Notes under the pieces: model-generated
Told to the model about the DNA's origin: nothing
What the model saw: only the letters and a program-made list of their open reading frames with translations
Database searches by the model: none
Translations under genes and position numbers: made by a program
Part shown: in pieces, positions 35,166 to 45,400 of the stretch
Layout of the letters: each line of letters starts with the position of its first letter
How positions within the stretch are numbered: position 1 is the first letter of the stretch
NCBI GenBank assembly: GCA_963576475.1
Contig: OY754990.1
Span: 2,326,903 to 2,390,902, forward strand
DNA length: 64,000 nt
DNA from: Molanna angustata
Taxonomy: Eukaryota > Arthropoda > Insecta > Trichoptera > Molannidae
Direction of reading: 5' to 3'

Positions 35166-35699
35166 ACATATTTGCTGTAATACAGATAGATATTCCTTTT
35201 ACAAATTGTTTTATTGATATAATATTAATCCGACTTTCGTTCAACGCTGTGTTTCACTCGTTCGATATTCAAATTCGAAATGAGAATGGCGGCCGATCAC
35301 GTTGGCGCGATTTAACAATTCAAATGCGACACCGGGATGAATATCTAACATTTTTACAAACTCGGTTTGCAATATTCATCGAAACGTATCTACTTATTTC
35401 GAGAATAAATCCATAAATTTATAAAAACATATTGAATGTCTCATCCTCGTTCAGTACCTAGATAATATAATGCCGTGTGTGTGGCCAGGTATGTCACTAT
35501 TTAAACGATAGCCACACAGAAGGTGTGAGTTTGCTCGACATCCGGTCATCTAGCGCTACCAATAACAATTATTTCGCACCGCGACACTTCCGGGCGGGAA
35601 AATATTTGTATTACACCACGAATTTTCGAACTCCAGCGCGCATTCGAATAACAAAATATAAAATTTAAAAAACCGCATCGTTCCATTGATCTCGTTTGG
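35166..35699. other. single-copy stretch upstream of ImpL2
   Basis: Somewhat GC-richer than its surroundings with no recognised repeat after 35170. The frame 35051-35416 starts inside HINE-B and shows no domain. Could be upstream regulatory sequence; nothing firmer is visible. Confidence 0.35.
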
Positions 35700-35704
35700 A
35701 ACAT

Positions 35705-35745
35705 TCACCGGCAGTATTTAAAAGTTTTGATTTTGGAACAGTAAA
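35705..35745 (+). promoter_or_regulatory. promoter-like motif pair
   Basis: TATTTAAAAG at 35715-35724 is followed about 24 bases later by an initiator-like ACAGT at 35738-35742. The core TTGATTTTGGAACAGTAAA is repeated at 38340-38356. It lies 6.6 kb upstream of the ImpL2 start codon, next to donor-like GTGAGT (35957). A candidate only. Confidence 0.3.
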
Positions 35746-35769
35746 TTAAAACTATTAATATTATTTTAG

Positions 35770-36060
35770 AATTTATTGTTCGTTTTTTAAATTTCGTAAT
35801 TGAATTCTGATACGATTGTTCTCATTCATGTTCGATATTACAGTTCGATAGATAATAAATAGTTAAATATAAAATTAAATTATTTGTTAGAAAATTAAAC
35901 ATTAAGTGTTTTTTTACCTAGATTCATTGACTGATTATTTATTGGACAAAATACTCAAGTGAGTTTTTAATTTATATTTATTTTATTCAAGTGTCATTCA
36001 TCTTATCTTTATATGGTGTTGTTTTTCCTTTTTACAAATTTATATTGTTTTAATGGGTAT
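35770..36060 (+). repeat. ~290-bp duplicated block, copy 1
   Basis: Shares GTAATTGAATTCTGAT, TTCGATAGATAATAAATAG, GTTAGAAAATTAAAC and AAGTGTCATT with copy 2 at 36385-36668. Contains CTCAA-GTGAGT, a good splice-donor match. It could be a non-coding first exon of ImpL2, but no transcript evidence is available. Confidence 0.75.
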
Positions 36061-36164
36061 TTTAAATCAAACAAATGATTTGGTCTACATATATATTTTT
36101 TCCTGAATCCAGGACGACCGTTTCAGCTTATTACGCTCTTATCAAGTGGTAAACATAGAAACTC

Positions 36165-36292
36165 TGCTTTTTCTTATATACTAAAATTTGGTACATTTTT
36201 TCAATTATGAATTGTTCAAAACAATTGTACTATAGTAATATAGTATTGCAAAAATGTACCGACTTTTAGTATATAAGAAAAAGCAAAAATTA
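36165..36292. mobile_element. palindromic mini-MITE
   Basis: The left arm CTTTTTCTTATATACTAAAA is mirrored by TTTTAGTATATAAGAAAAAG at the right. About 128 bp, lying between the two copies of the 290-bp block. Confidence 0.8.
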
Positions 36293-36318
36293 AAAAAAAT
36301 TATATTGTTTTATAATTT

Positions 36319-36425
36319 TCAGAATTCAATTACGATATTTAAAAATCGAACAATATTTTTTTTTTAATTGCCTTAAACAAAAAAAAATTATTGTTCGATT
36401 TTTAAATATCGTAATTGAATTCTGA
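36319..36425. repeat. perfect 37-bp inverted repeat (snap-back)
   Basis: Arms 36319-36355 and 36389-36425 are complementary without mismatch (TCAGAATTCAATTACG on one side, CGTAATTGAATTCTGA on the other), with a 33-bp A/T spacer. The right arm is the start of duplicated block copy 2. Confidence 0.9.
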
Positions 36426-36668
36426 TGCAATTTTTCTCATTCATGTTCGATATTACAGTTCGATAGATAATAAATAGTTAAATATAAAATTAAATTAATA
36501 TATTTGTTAGAAAATTAAACTTAGTGTTTTTTTTTAACTAAATTCATTGATTATTTTTTTGGACACAATACAAAAGTGAGTTTTTTATTTAATTTATTTT
36601 ATACAAGTGTCATTTATCTTAATCTTTATATGATATTGCTTTTCCTTAGTACAAATTTATATAAAACA
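36385..36668 (+). repeat. ~290-bp duplicated block, copy 2
   Basis: Second copy of 35770-36060, with small indels. The donor-like site is ACAAAA-GTGAGT near 36570. Confidence 0.8.
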
Positions 36669-36671
36669 TTA

Positions 36672-37077
36672 AACCACGAAATTTGAGTATTTTCGGTTGA
36701 ACGTTTTCGAAGCTTATTTTTTATTTTTTCAAATTGAAGCTAACAATGTACAATGAATAGTATATATGTATAAAAATATCAAATATAACAATTATCATCT
36801 CCATACATCAATTATTAGCTTACAACACTATCATAATTTATTACAAAATACAGTCATATATTCAAGATACAAAATCATATGTGTGTGTGAGGGTGTGTAT
36901 GTGTGATGGTGTGTGTGTGTGTGTGTGCGTGTGTAAGTGTATATGTGTGTATGCATGCGTGTTGTGCGTAAGTGATAATCTTATGAAATTCCTGTTTTTA
37001 ATTTCTGTTTTTAACTTATATTATATACTTAAAAATTGTTCGAAAACATTCGACAGAAAATACTCAAATTTCGTAGT
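36672..37077. mobile_element. TIR MITE, ~405 bp, with GT microsatellite
   Basis: The ends ACCACGAAATTTGAGTATTT and AAATACTCAAATTTCGTAGT-type sequence are inverted over about 40 bp, including TTTTCGAA. The middle holds a GT-rich run (36881-36962). Confidence 0.8.
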
Positions 37078-37191
37078 TATTATTCTTTTGCATTGAATAA
37101 CACGTAACCTTAGATAAATTTGAAAAAGGACTGCCTCAGAACAGACTCTTCTAGTGAGGCAGTAAATTTCTAAATATTATGTCCTGTGTGC

Positions 37192-37405
37192 CGACCGCCT
37201 TGACACAGTTGGTAAGCCGTTTGGTTTCTGTGCGGGCGTCCTGGGTTCGATTCCCAGCAGAGAAGAAATTTATTTAAATTTATTTCTCACGCAAATATTG
37301 CTTCTCTGGGCTGGAAACACTGATTAGTCGGAAGAAATTGCCATAAGGCAATAAACTCGCCACTTGCGCAGGGTGCAAGGAAGTGTTTATTATTATTATT
37401 ATCAT
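37192..37405 (+). mobile_element. tRNA-headed SINE-2
   Basis: Head with A-box-like GACACAGTTGGTAAGC and B-box GGGTTCGATTCCCAGC (about 37246-37262). The body has GCTTCTCTGGGCTGGAAACA and a conserved 3' hairpin TTGCC-ATAA-GGCAA, with a TTA tail. Related 3' pieces lie at 12025, 10800, 27133 and 44830. Confidence 0.88.
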
Positions 37406-37423
37406 TGTGTCATGGGTAGGGTG

Positions 37424-38272
37424 ACAGGAAAATTATTCGAAAAACAATTATTCGAATGCTCAATTTTACGAAAATCAATTTTACGAATGGCAATTATTCG
37501 AATCACATTTTTTCGAAAAACAATTTTCCGAACACACAATTATCAGAATTTACAATTGTTCGAATTTTTATGACGTCATGTTGGTAGTATTGTGAGAGGA
37601 ATAAACCATAGATTTTTATTATAATATACTAGATGTCATAGTTAGCAATTTTCGTATGAATCGAAAACAAATGACTCACTTTTTGCACGGAGTACTACAT
37701 CTACATAGTATATTATGTTTAATAAAAATCTATGGAATAAACAACATGGCGACGCACCGCGCTATCAGATATCCTAGGATGTACAACTATTTTTTAAACC
37801 TAAACCTACAAAACTTTGGTAAAAATAGGTTGGTTAGATTTGCTTGTAGTTATAATTGCGACTGGCGTGAGCCAGTTGCATTATATATTTAAAAAAGTAA
37901 CTATATTATTAAAATAAAATAACTAAATTGGTGTGAATACTTGATAAACATAAACTGGTGTACAAACTAGGCTATCCCGCGCTGTCAAACATCAGTTATT
38001 AAAAATGTGCAAACATACGTAGGTACCCAACAATAATACAACAAGTAATAATAGTCTTCATCGAATATATTTTACTGGCAACAAATATGTCAAAGGAGGC
38101 AACATAATGACACAAAAATATATTAAATTCGGTTAATTGGTTTTCCAACAAATGTTAGTTCGAATAATTTGCTTTCGGACAATTGTCATTCTGATAACTG
38201 ATTTTCGAAAAATTGTTATTCGTACAATTGCGCATTCGAACAATTGTGTTTCGAAGAATTTTCATGTAATCC
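37424..38272. mobile_element. TIR element built of short TTCGAA-type iterations
   Basis: Each end (37424-37572 and 38141-38272) is a series of about nine iterations of 14-16 bp resembling ATTCGAAnnACAATT, and the two ends are inverted relative to each other. The interior contains a small MITE (about 37606-37733, ends CCATAGATTTTTATT and AATAAAAATCTATGG) and a copy of repeat U (37790-37990). No transposase. Confidence 0.75.
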
Positions 38273-39148
38273 TATAATTTAATTATTCGTTTTGTTCGAT
38301 TGCTCACATTTGGAATTATTTAACATTATTCAAATGTTTTGATTTTGGAACAGTAAAAGAAAACTTTTATTATTTAAAAATAACTATAGATTTTACTAGG
38401 TGAGCATTCCAATTTTAATCGTAATTGAGTCATCACCATCTTAATACACCTTAATCTTTTATTAATCTTAAAAATGTTTAAATCAGTACTCGCTGACATA
38501 AGTCGCTGGTTCATAGTCTATTGATTGATTAAAAATGAAAGATTAACATTAAATTAGGCAGTAAATATGTATTACGTCAATTTTTTATTAGAAACGTAAT
38601 GTTTTGTGGTGTCGTTTGAAATAAATATACAAATATTCATATTTAGGTAAATTTGAAGGTTATAGGAAGATTAATGTTGTATTTTATTTTGATATTCATT
38701 TTATCACTTCGCATAGACATTATTTTTTTCTACTAAGTCATCAAATATATAATTTTGGTATTTCTTCAATTCCTATATCATCATATTTTGTTGATAAATT
38801 AATAAAACAAAATGAATGTCTGTTTGTTCGTTTGTGACAGCCACCTAACAATAAAATAGTGATACCTGGAATAGGGATTTTAAATTTTGTATTTGTGTTT
38901 CTGGTAGGTTGATCGTGTGCACCCACAATTATTTTTTTCTTTTCTCTTTAGATATTATGTTGTAGACTAAGATGGGGATAGCACTAAGTATATATTCTCA
39001 GGTACCTCTTGATAATAATTATGGAGATGCTTTCTCCAAATAATGTATGTACGCCATATTTAATACGACTAGTATCTATTTACAATATTTTAGGGGTATA
39101 ATGTTAATTGATTATTGAAAATGATTATTTATCAGAAGGTTTAGTGTG
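38273..39148. other. no gene; third promoter-like block
   Basis: Positions 38283-38400 resemble 35690-35770 (TTGATTTTGGAACAGTAAA shared) and are followed by ACTAG-GTGAGC at 38396-38405, a donor-like site. Remaining sequence is AT-rich without features. Confidence 0.35.
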
Positions 39149-39721
39149 TTTTTTACTCCTCACTAACACAAGGTGATATAGTGGGGAGTTATGATTTCGC
39201 AATTTTTAAGGCTATTTTTTTTGCAGATTATCAACTAGTATCATGCTGAGATTGTATTCTGAAAGTTTCATCACAATGTATCTGTGTGTGGGTGCTATGT
39301 GCTATATATGTGCTATGTGCTATGTACGGCGTGTTCATTTTACTTTATCGATTATAGACTAAAGTACTCATTCGATTCTATTCAAATTTTGCAAATATGT
39401 ATATCTAATACTCGATTAGATCCCATTAGATTTTGAACGATATATGAATAGTGCTTCTCAATTTTTTTAACTGTCAAATATTTCAAAGTGACCCCAAGCT
39501 TAGGAAACTTAAAATTTGAAATTTTTATTTACAAATTCGTAAAAAGGCACATCACTTTCATAAAATGACATTGAAGAGTTATCAAGTTTTCATAATAAAA
39601 AATTAAAAAAAAAATAATTTAACTCATTTCATGAAAATGTTGGAAATTTTCCATACAAAATTTGAATACTTTATAGAATGACTTGTTAGTGAGGAGTTTA
39701 GCGTTGGCCACAACCCACTCG
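39149..39721 (+). mobile_element. HINE-A copy, forward
   Basis: Starts TTTTTTACTCCTCACTAACA and ends GTTAGTGAGGAGTTTAGCG, stem-loop GTTGGCCACAAC, then CCACTCG. Very close to 33029-33589, including a duplicated GCTATGTGCTAT stretch. Confidence 0.9.
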
Positions 39722-40069
39722 CTTTTGTTTCTTGCCGTTCACCAACATTGTAGTGTCCTTCGGCATATAACAGGTTTAATTATATTATAGATCTATATAA
39801 GAATTATGTACTTAATTTAAACTTTAACTTTTAACTTAATTATACATTTTATTTCCTACTTTATCAAGTTATATTGTACCTATATCAGATATTATTATAC
39901 TTGTAAAAAAGGATTTTAAATAAATACTTAAATAAAATGTCAGTTCAATATTTGAGATGTCAGTTCACCATGACGAAGGGTTTCAAATGAAATAGGTTTC
40001 TGATTGAAGAGAGTGCACAGACAACGCCGTGCGGGTCTGCTTGTGTTCCAATCATATCTTGATAATATT
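39722..40069. other. no gene recognised
   Basis: Includes the inverted partner (39820-39848) of the sequence bordering the LINE at 32424, and a piece (40010-40035) resembling 7200-7255. Nothing coding. Confidence 0.4.
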
Positions 40070-40790
40070 TTTACTCTCCACAACTATATAAAAGTGGAGA
40101 GTTTTGATGGCATAAATTTAAAAAGTATTTTTATATCAATTTTTTAACGGATATCATGTAAAGAGTGCATTCTATGATGTTCGTCGTGATGTTTTTGTAT
40201 GTATGACGTTCTATGAAAATCTGCTTCCTCTTTACTCCTCATTTTTAATTCCTCACTACCCCGATGGATATAGTGGAGAGTTATGAATTGGCAACTATTC
40301 AGGCTATTTTATTTCAGATTATCAACTAGTATCATGCTGAGATTGTATTCTGAAAGTTTCATCACAATGTATCTGTGTGTGTGTGTGCTATGTACGGCGT
40401 GTTTATTTTACTTTATCAATTATAGACTTAAGTACTCATTCGATTATTTTCAAATTTTGTAAATATGTATATCTAATACTCGCTTAAATCTCATTAGATT
40501 TTGAAGCATATCTGATCAGTGGTTCTCAATATTTTTAACTGTCAAATGTTTGAAAGTGACACCAGCCCTAAAATTTTATATTTTTGTTATCAAATTTCTA
40601 AAAAAATACATCACTTTCATAAAATGGCATTGAAGAATTATCAAGTTTTCATAATAAAATAAAAAAACTTTGTAGATTGACTTATTGGTGAGCAGTATAG
40701 CGTTGGCCACAACCCAATCGTTTGTTTATATAATTGAAAATAAAATATCTTGTACTAGAGAGTTAAGTGTTGGTCACAACTCTCTCATAA
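40070..40790 (+). mobile_element. HINE-A-related element split by a HINE-A insertion
   Basis: The 5' part (40070-40229) starts TTACTCTCCACAACTATATA. The 3' part (40721-40790) ends AGAGAGTTAAGT, stem-loop GTTGGTCACAAC, then TCTCTC. Between them sits a HINE-A copy at 40230-40720 with its own ends. The outer element is a divergent subfamily with the same 3' architecture. Confidence 0.6.
40230..40720 (+). mobile_element. HINE-A copy, forward, nested
   Basis: Starts TTTACTCCTC and ends GTTGGCCACAACCCAATCG. About 490 bp with an internal deletion relative to the 39149 copy. Confidence 0.8.
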
Positions 40791-40999
40791 TATTAAAATT
40801 TATAGTAAAATATTTTTATTTCAAGGTCACAGTCGTAAAAGAATCAATATTTAATTTATATTGATTACTAACATACACATACATACATTATACGCGTTGT
40901 ACTTTAATGCATGTGTACAAAACGAGTGTGTTGTGCTCAACACTAAACTCCACTAAAATAAGTGTACATTTTATAAATTATGTGTTTGGTGCGTTGGGT

Positions 41000-41095
41000 T
41001 AGTACCTATTCCAGTGGTCGCGAGTTCGAATCCTACCACGACCGATTTCGTTCACCTATAGCACAAGCATTTATGCCTAGTTTAGGGAATGGTGT
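41000..41095 (+). mobile_element. SINE-3 fragment
   Basis: B-box CGCGAGTTCGAATCCTACC followed by CACCTATAGCACAAGCATTT and TTTAGGGAA. The A-box side is altered. Not a functional tRNA. Confidence 0.7.
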
Positions 41096-41112
41096 ATATC
41101 AACTTGTTACAA

Positions 41113-42000
41113 GAACTTCATCATCATAAGTTTGACAGCCCTGGGTGGGCCTTGGCTGAATCCAGGAGTCTCCTCCATTCCCGTCTATCCATTGCCTTCG
41201 TTCTCCAGTTTCTAATATCTATTGTGGAAGCATCGACACTGTCCATCCATAGAGTCCTTGGTCTTACACAGAAAGTCTCACACAGAAAGTGTGAGGTGTT
41301 TTGTGGGGTTGTCGTCGTCCATTCGGATTATGTGACCAGCCCATCTTATGGGCCCTATCTTGATGCAACTGATCACATCGGGCTCTTCATAGGTCTCATA
41401 ATATAGCTCCTTGTTGTATCAACGACGCCAACCATTATTCTCTTGTATTGGCCCGTAGATCGTTCGAAGGATCCTTCTCTCAAAAGCCACTATGGATCCT
41501 TCAATTTGTTTAGTCATCACCCAGGTTTCGGAAGCATACGTTACAAGCAAGGCCGTAGCCAGAGGGGGGATCAAGGGGGATTGATCCCCCCCCCATAAAT
41601 GAAAAAAAAGAAAATATTTCTTTAGTAAGTAACAATGAGACTGCAGTTACATACGGTGCACCCATTTCACTCTGTTGTTACGGTGCACCCATTTCAAAAT
41701 TTTGTATGAAAAAAATAATTATTGAAATATATTCAGCATTTTTATCACATTTTTTTAGCGTGATACTGCGTCAGGTATACTGGTGCATGCTCGCACATAC
41801 ATTAGATTTTTAGATGTTCTTATTTTTCCAGGACGCGTGAGACAAACACAAACACAAATTTTAATTAAACACACACAATAATTGTTTTTATTTTTTTTAC
41901 TTGTTTAAATTTTAATTTTTAATTGTTTTATTTTTTTCCACTACGCTAAACCCCTCACGAAATTATTTTCTGGCTACGGCCTTGGTTACAAGTACCTTGA
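41113..42000 (-). mobile_element. RTE-like LINE C-terminus (family D-like), interrupted
   Basis: The minus strand carries the C-terminal sequence TYASETWVMTKQIEGSIVAF, ERRILRTIYGPIQENNGWRR, GPIRWAGHIIRMDDDNP and a decayed end, ending near 41113 in a CAT-rich tail. A hAT-like MITE at 41548-41984 splits it just before the TYASETW segment. No catalytic motifs remain. Confidence 0.82.
41548..41984. mobile_element. hAT-type MITE with 8-bp target duplication
   Basis: 437 bp. Terminal inverted repeats CAAGGCCGTAGCCAGA / TCTGGCTACGGCCTTG. Duplicated target GTTACAAG at 41540-41547 and 41985-41992. An 8-bp duplication and CA...TG ends are typical of hAT elements. It also contains a C-rich run at 41586-41594. 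No transposase. Confidence 0.92.
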
Positions 42001-42318
42001 TTTAATTTTAATAACAAAAGATTTGTTTTCTACCCCAAAGGTAGTCAATTCCTGTATCTGGATTATGTTTATTTTAGAAAACAGTACGAAACCATCATAA
42101 TATGTTATTTTCTTATCTTAATCTTAAAAATGGATAAATCATAACTAGATAATACACACAATACACACAGCCTTCGGATTTGTGGAGTGGAGGCATACTT
42201 GCGATGCCAATATAACTCTTAACATGTTGTTTTTTTTATATTTTGATATCATTTATATTTTAGGGATTTCATTGTTTCTAATATTTTAAATTTAACATGT
42301 TTCTATTTTTGTTCGCAG

Positions 42319-42487
42319 ATAAATTCTCATTCCAATTTCAAAACAATCCCCGCCAAAATGATGTCTTTCTGGTTCCTCTGCACCGTGGCGCTAGCGTCAC
42401 TTCAATATGGCGGCCGCGCTGCCAGCCTTCCAGTGCTGGACGTTATGGACGACAACGATCAAATGGACAATTCATTGGAACCAAACG
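42319..42487 (+). CDS. ImpL2: ImpL2 exon with start codon
   Basis: Acceptor TTCGCAG ends at 42318, so 42319-42357 is 5' UTR spliced from an upstream exon. Coding starts at 42358 and donor GTAAGT begins at 42488. It encodes the signal peptide and an Asp-rich linker and ends in phase 1. Confidence 0.9.
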
Positions 42488-45400
42488 GTAAGTCATATTC
42501 TGTTCCTCATCTTCCTCGGCCATCTCTCCACTGCTGAAACCTAACTTCAAGTTCCCGTCGTCTGTCTCGTTCCAAGTCTCTTCGGCCAACTCCTACCCAC
42601 TACAGTGACGATGTCGTTCGCTCATTTCTTCATTGGTCAATGACCTTTAAAGAAAAAAAGTATTGAAAAAAATCCCGGGACACTTAAGAACTTGACATTT
42701 TCGAGGAAAGGGTTGATATCCTAAAACTGACAAAACTATAAAACCTAAGAAAACGTAGAGATCTATAGAAACATTATAACATATAATCAGACCATTGCGA
42801 CTTTTTAAAGAAGAAAAATAATTCCAGCAAAGCCATTATACTTATTTGCGTGGCCATAGCTTAATGACAAATAACGCTAAATCTAATGACTGAAAACATG
42901 ATATATTAAATCCGCCTAATGCTCTATGAAGGTACGTGTTAGTAAGGGTAACTATCGCGTGCATTTTAAAAGGTTTATACCTGATTTTCTTTCTTCTTCG
43001 ATGGCGCTACAGCCCAAATCGAGCCTTGGCCTCCGTTAACTTTCGCCTCCATCCAATCCTGTCCTCTGCTGCCACTTTCCAGCTCCTCTCTTGGAGAAGC
43101 TGAGCCGCATCCTTTTTGACCTCATCTTCCCACCGCAGCCTTGGTCTTCCTACCCTTCTTCTCCCAATTGATTACCTGATTTTAACTATCGGAAACCCAA
43201 AATTTGTTGTTTTTTCGCATTTTTAGAACAAATATAAAAATGCTCGGTTTCGTCTTGAGGGCAACAGCTTAATTTGAATCAGTAAATGTATTTAGGACGC
43301 TATATCTATCATTTGTTCGTAGTCAACTTGAATTCAATTCTTCCGTCTGGTCTCCATATTATGCCGTGCACTCTGCATCCATCGAAACTGTCCAGCACAA
43401 ATTCTTACGATTTTTGAATTATAAGCTGAAAATTCCTGCACAGGATTTAAATTATGATTCACTACTAGACTATCTCCAACTTCATGACCTCTCTGATAGA
43501 AGGATTGTGTCTGATCTCTTGCTTCTCTATAAAATAATTAATAATAACTTTAGCTCCTCTTACCTTGTTAGTCGGATAAATTACCATGTTCCAACAAGAA
43601 ATACCCGCCAAATTATAACTTTTGTATGTAAGGCATCCAACACTAATTATCCAACTGTCGATTTGTTCAGGAGAACTTTGTTCTCTTAACATATCGACAA
43701 TGTATCAAGCCAGAATACGCGAGAATTGTATGGAGAGGTCTACTTTTTTCACGGCTTTTCCAACTTTGAAGTCAAAAAACACCAACTTAGAGGCTTCGCA
43801 GCTTATATGTTCCATACACGGATTTACTCAGAATTCGGAGTAGAACATTTCGTGTGTCTGTGTGTGTGTGTGTCTGTGTGTGTGTGTGTCTGTGTGTGTG
43901 TGTGTGTCTGTGTGTCCGTCCCCCCCTTATAACTTTTGATCAGCTCAATAAACAGAGCCTAAAATTTCAGAATATATAAACAGTTACAGGCCTACAAAAC
44001 TTTTATACTCGGAATTTTGAATTTTTGTTTCAGTCAGGGGTTATCAACTTTTGAATTTTTATTTTATTTTTCCATATATCTCAGAAACCATAAACGCTAG
44101 AACGCTGAAAATTGGTACTAACATAGACAAATACAAAATCTCAAATTAGTTTTTTCAAAAAAATTCCAGGGTTTCTCAAACATTTTTTATTAAGAAAAAT
44201 ATTTTTTTTATGATAAATTTATGAGTTTAACTGCCTATATTTCCAAAACTTTTACAATTATCGAAAAAAGCCGAAACACCCCAACTAGATAATTTAATTT
44301 TCTATAAAAAATATCAGCAATGTAGTAGAAGATCTCAATTTTTTTTTAACAATTTTTTTAAAAATTGAATTTAGTGACGACATCGCTTCATACATTTTGT
44401 ATGGCAGTCGCCTATACACAATATGTAAAAAGACTTAATAGTTTGATACTTCGACTCCAAACATACATACATACCATCATGCTATTTGCATATTCTGGGT
44501 AGGAAAAAGGATCTTCCTCCATACTATCCTATCTTGACATACATACCTACATATGTTGTATAGAAAACAAAATATCTGAAAATATTCAATAATTTGTATT
44601 TGTAGTTTGGTACATATTCTTCAACTATACATACTATCGCTATCGACAGTTGGATCTCATGTGTTACATGCAACTAGTTTATACAACACTCCATTGAATA
44701 GAATCCATCGATTGGGCAATGACTTTGGTTATCTGACTGGCCCTTTCTTCAATTCTTTTAATGAATATAAATTTACTTTATTTATTTATTTATTTATACA
44801 TCTTTTTGTACATAATATAAACAAATATAATTGTACACTGGCGGGCTTATTGCCATTAGGCAATTTCTTCCAACCAACCAGATTACAAAGTATGACAACA
44901 TTGTGTATGTACAACAGCAAATAAAAAAGAGTAAAAGAAATAAAAGAAAATACGTATAACACTTAAATACTATTAAAACAAAAAAAAAAATTATAATTCA
45001 TAGCAAGAAAAAGGATATGGTAAGGACAGGAGAGGAAATCGGGATCAGGTGTTCAAGGATCAGGTGTTTATTAAAACATTTTCAAAAACATACCCCCAAA
45101 TGATTGTGTAGTCAGTTGTTTTTATTTTTATATATTTTTACATTTTTACATATTTATAAATTTTTACATTATTATATATTTTTTTTACATTTTTATATAT
45201 TTTTTATTTTATATATTTTTTGTACATTTGATTTTTATTTATTTAATTCAATAATTTAATATATAGTCACATCTGGCAGCATTCTCTGATTCAGTGTGGC
45301 TAAGTATGTAGGTAGTTATTCACACCATTCATTTTTATATTATTCAGTCAGTAATATCCTTATGTTCATGCTATGTAGTATTTTTTATTTTATTTATTTA

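Noticed and set aside
43366..43689. 107-codon frame as a host gene within ImpL2 intron 1
   Set aside because: Sequence pattern (IETVQHKFLRF) is that of a LINE C-terminus.
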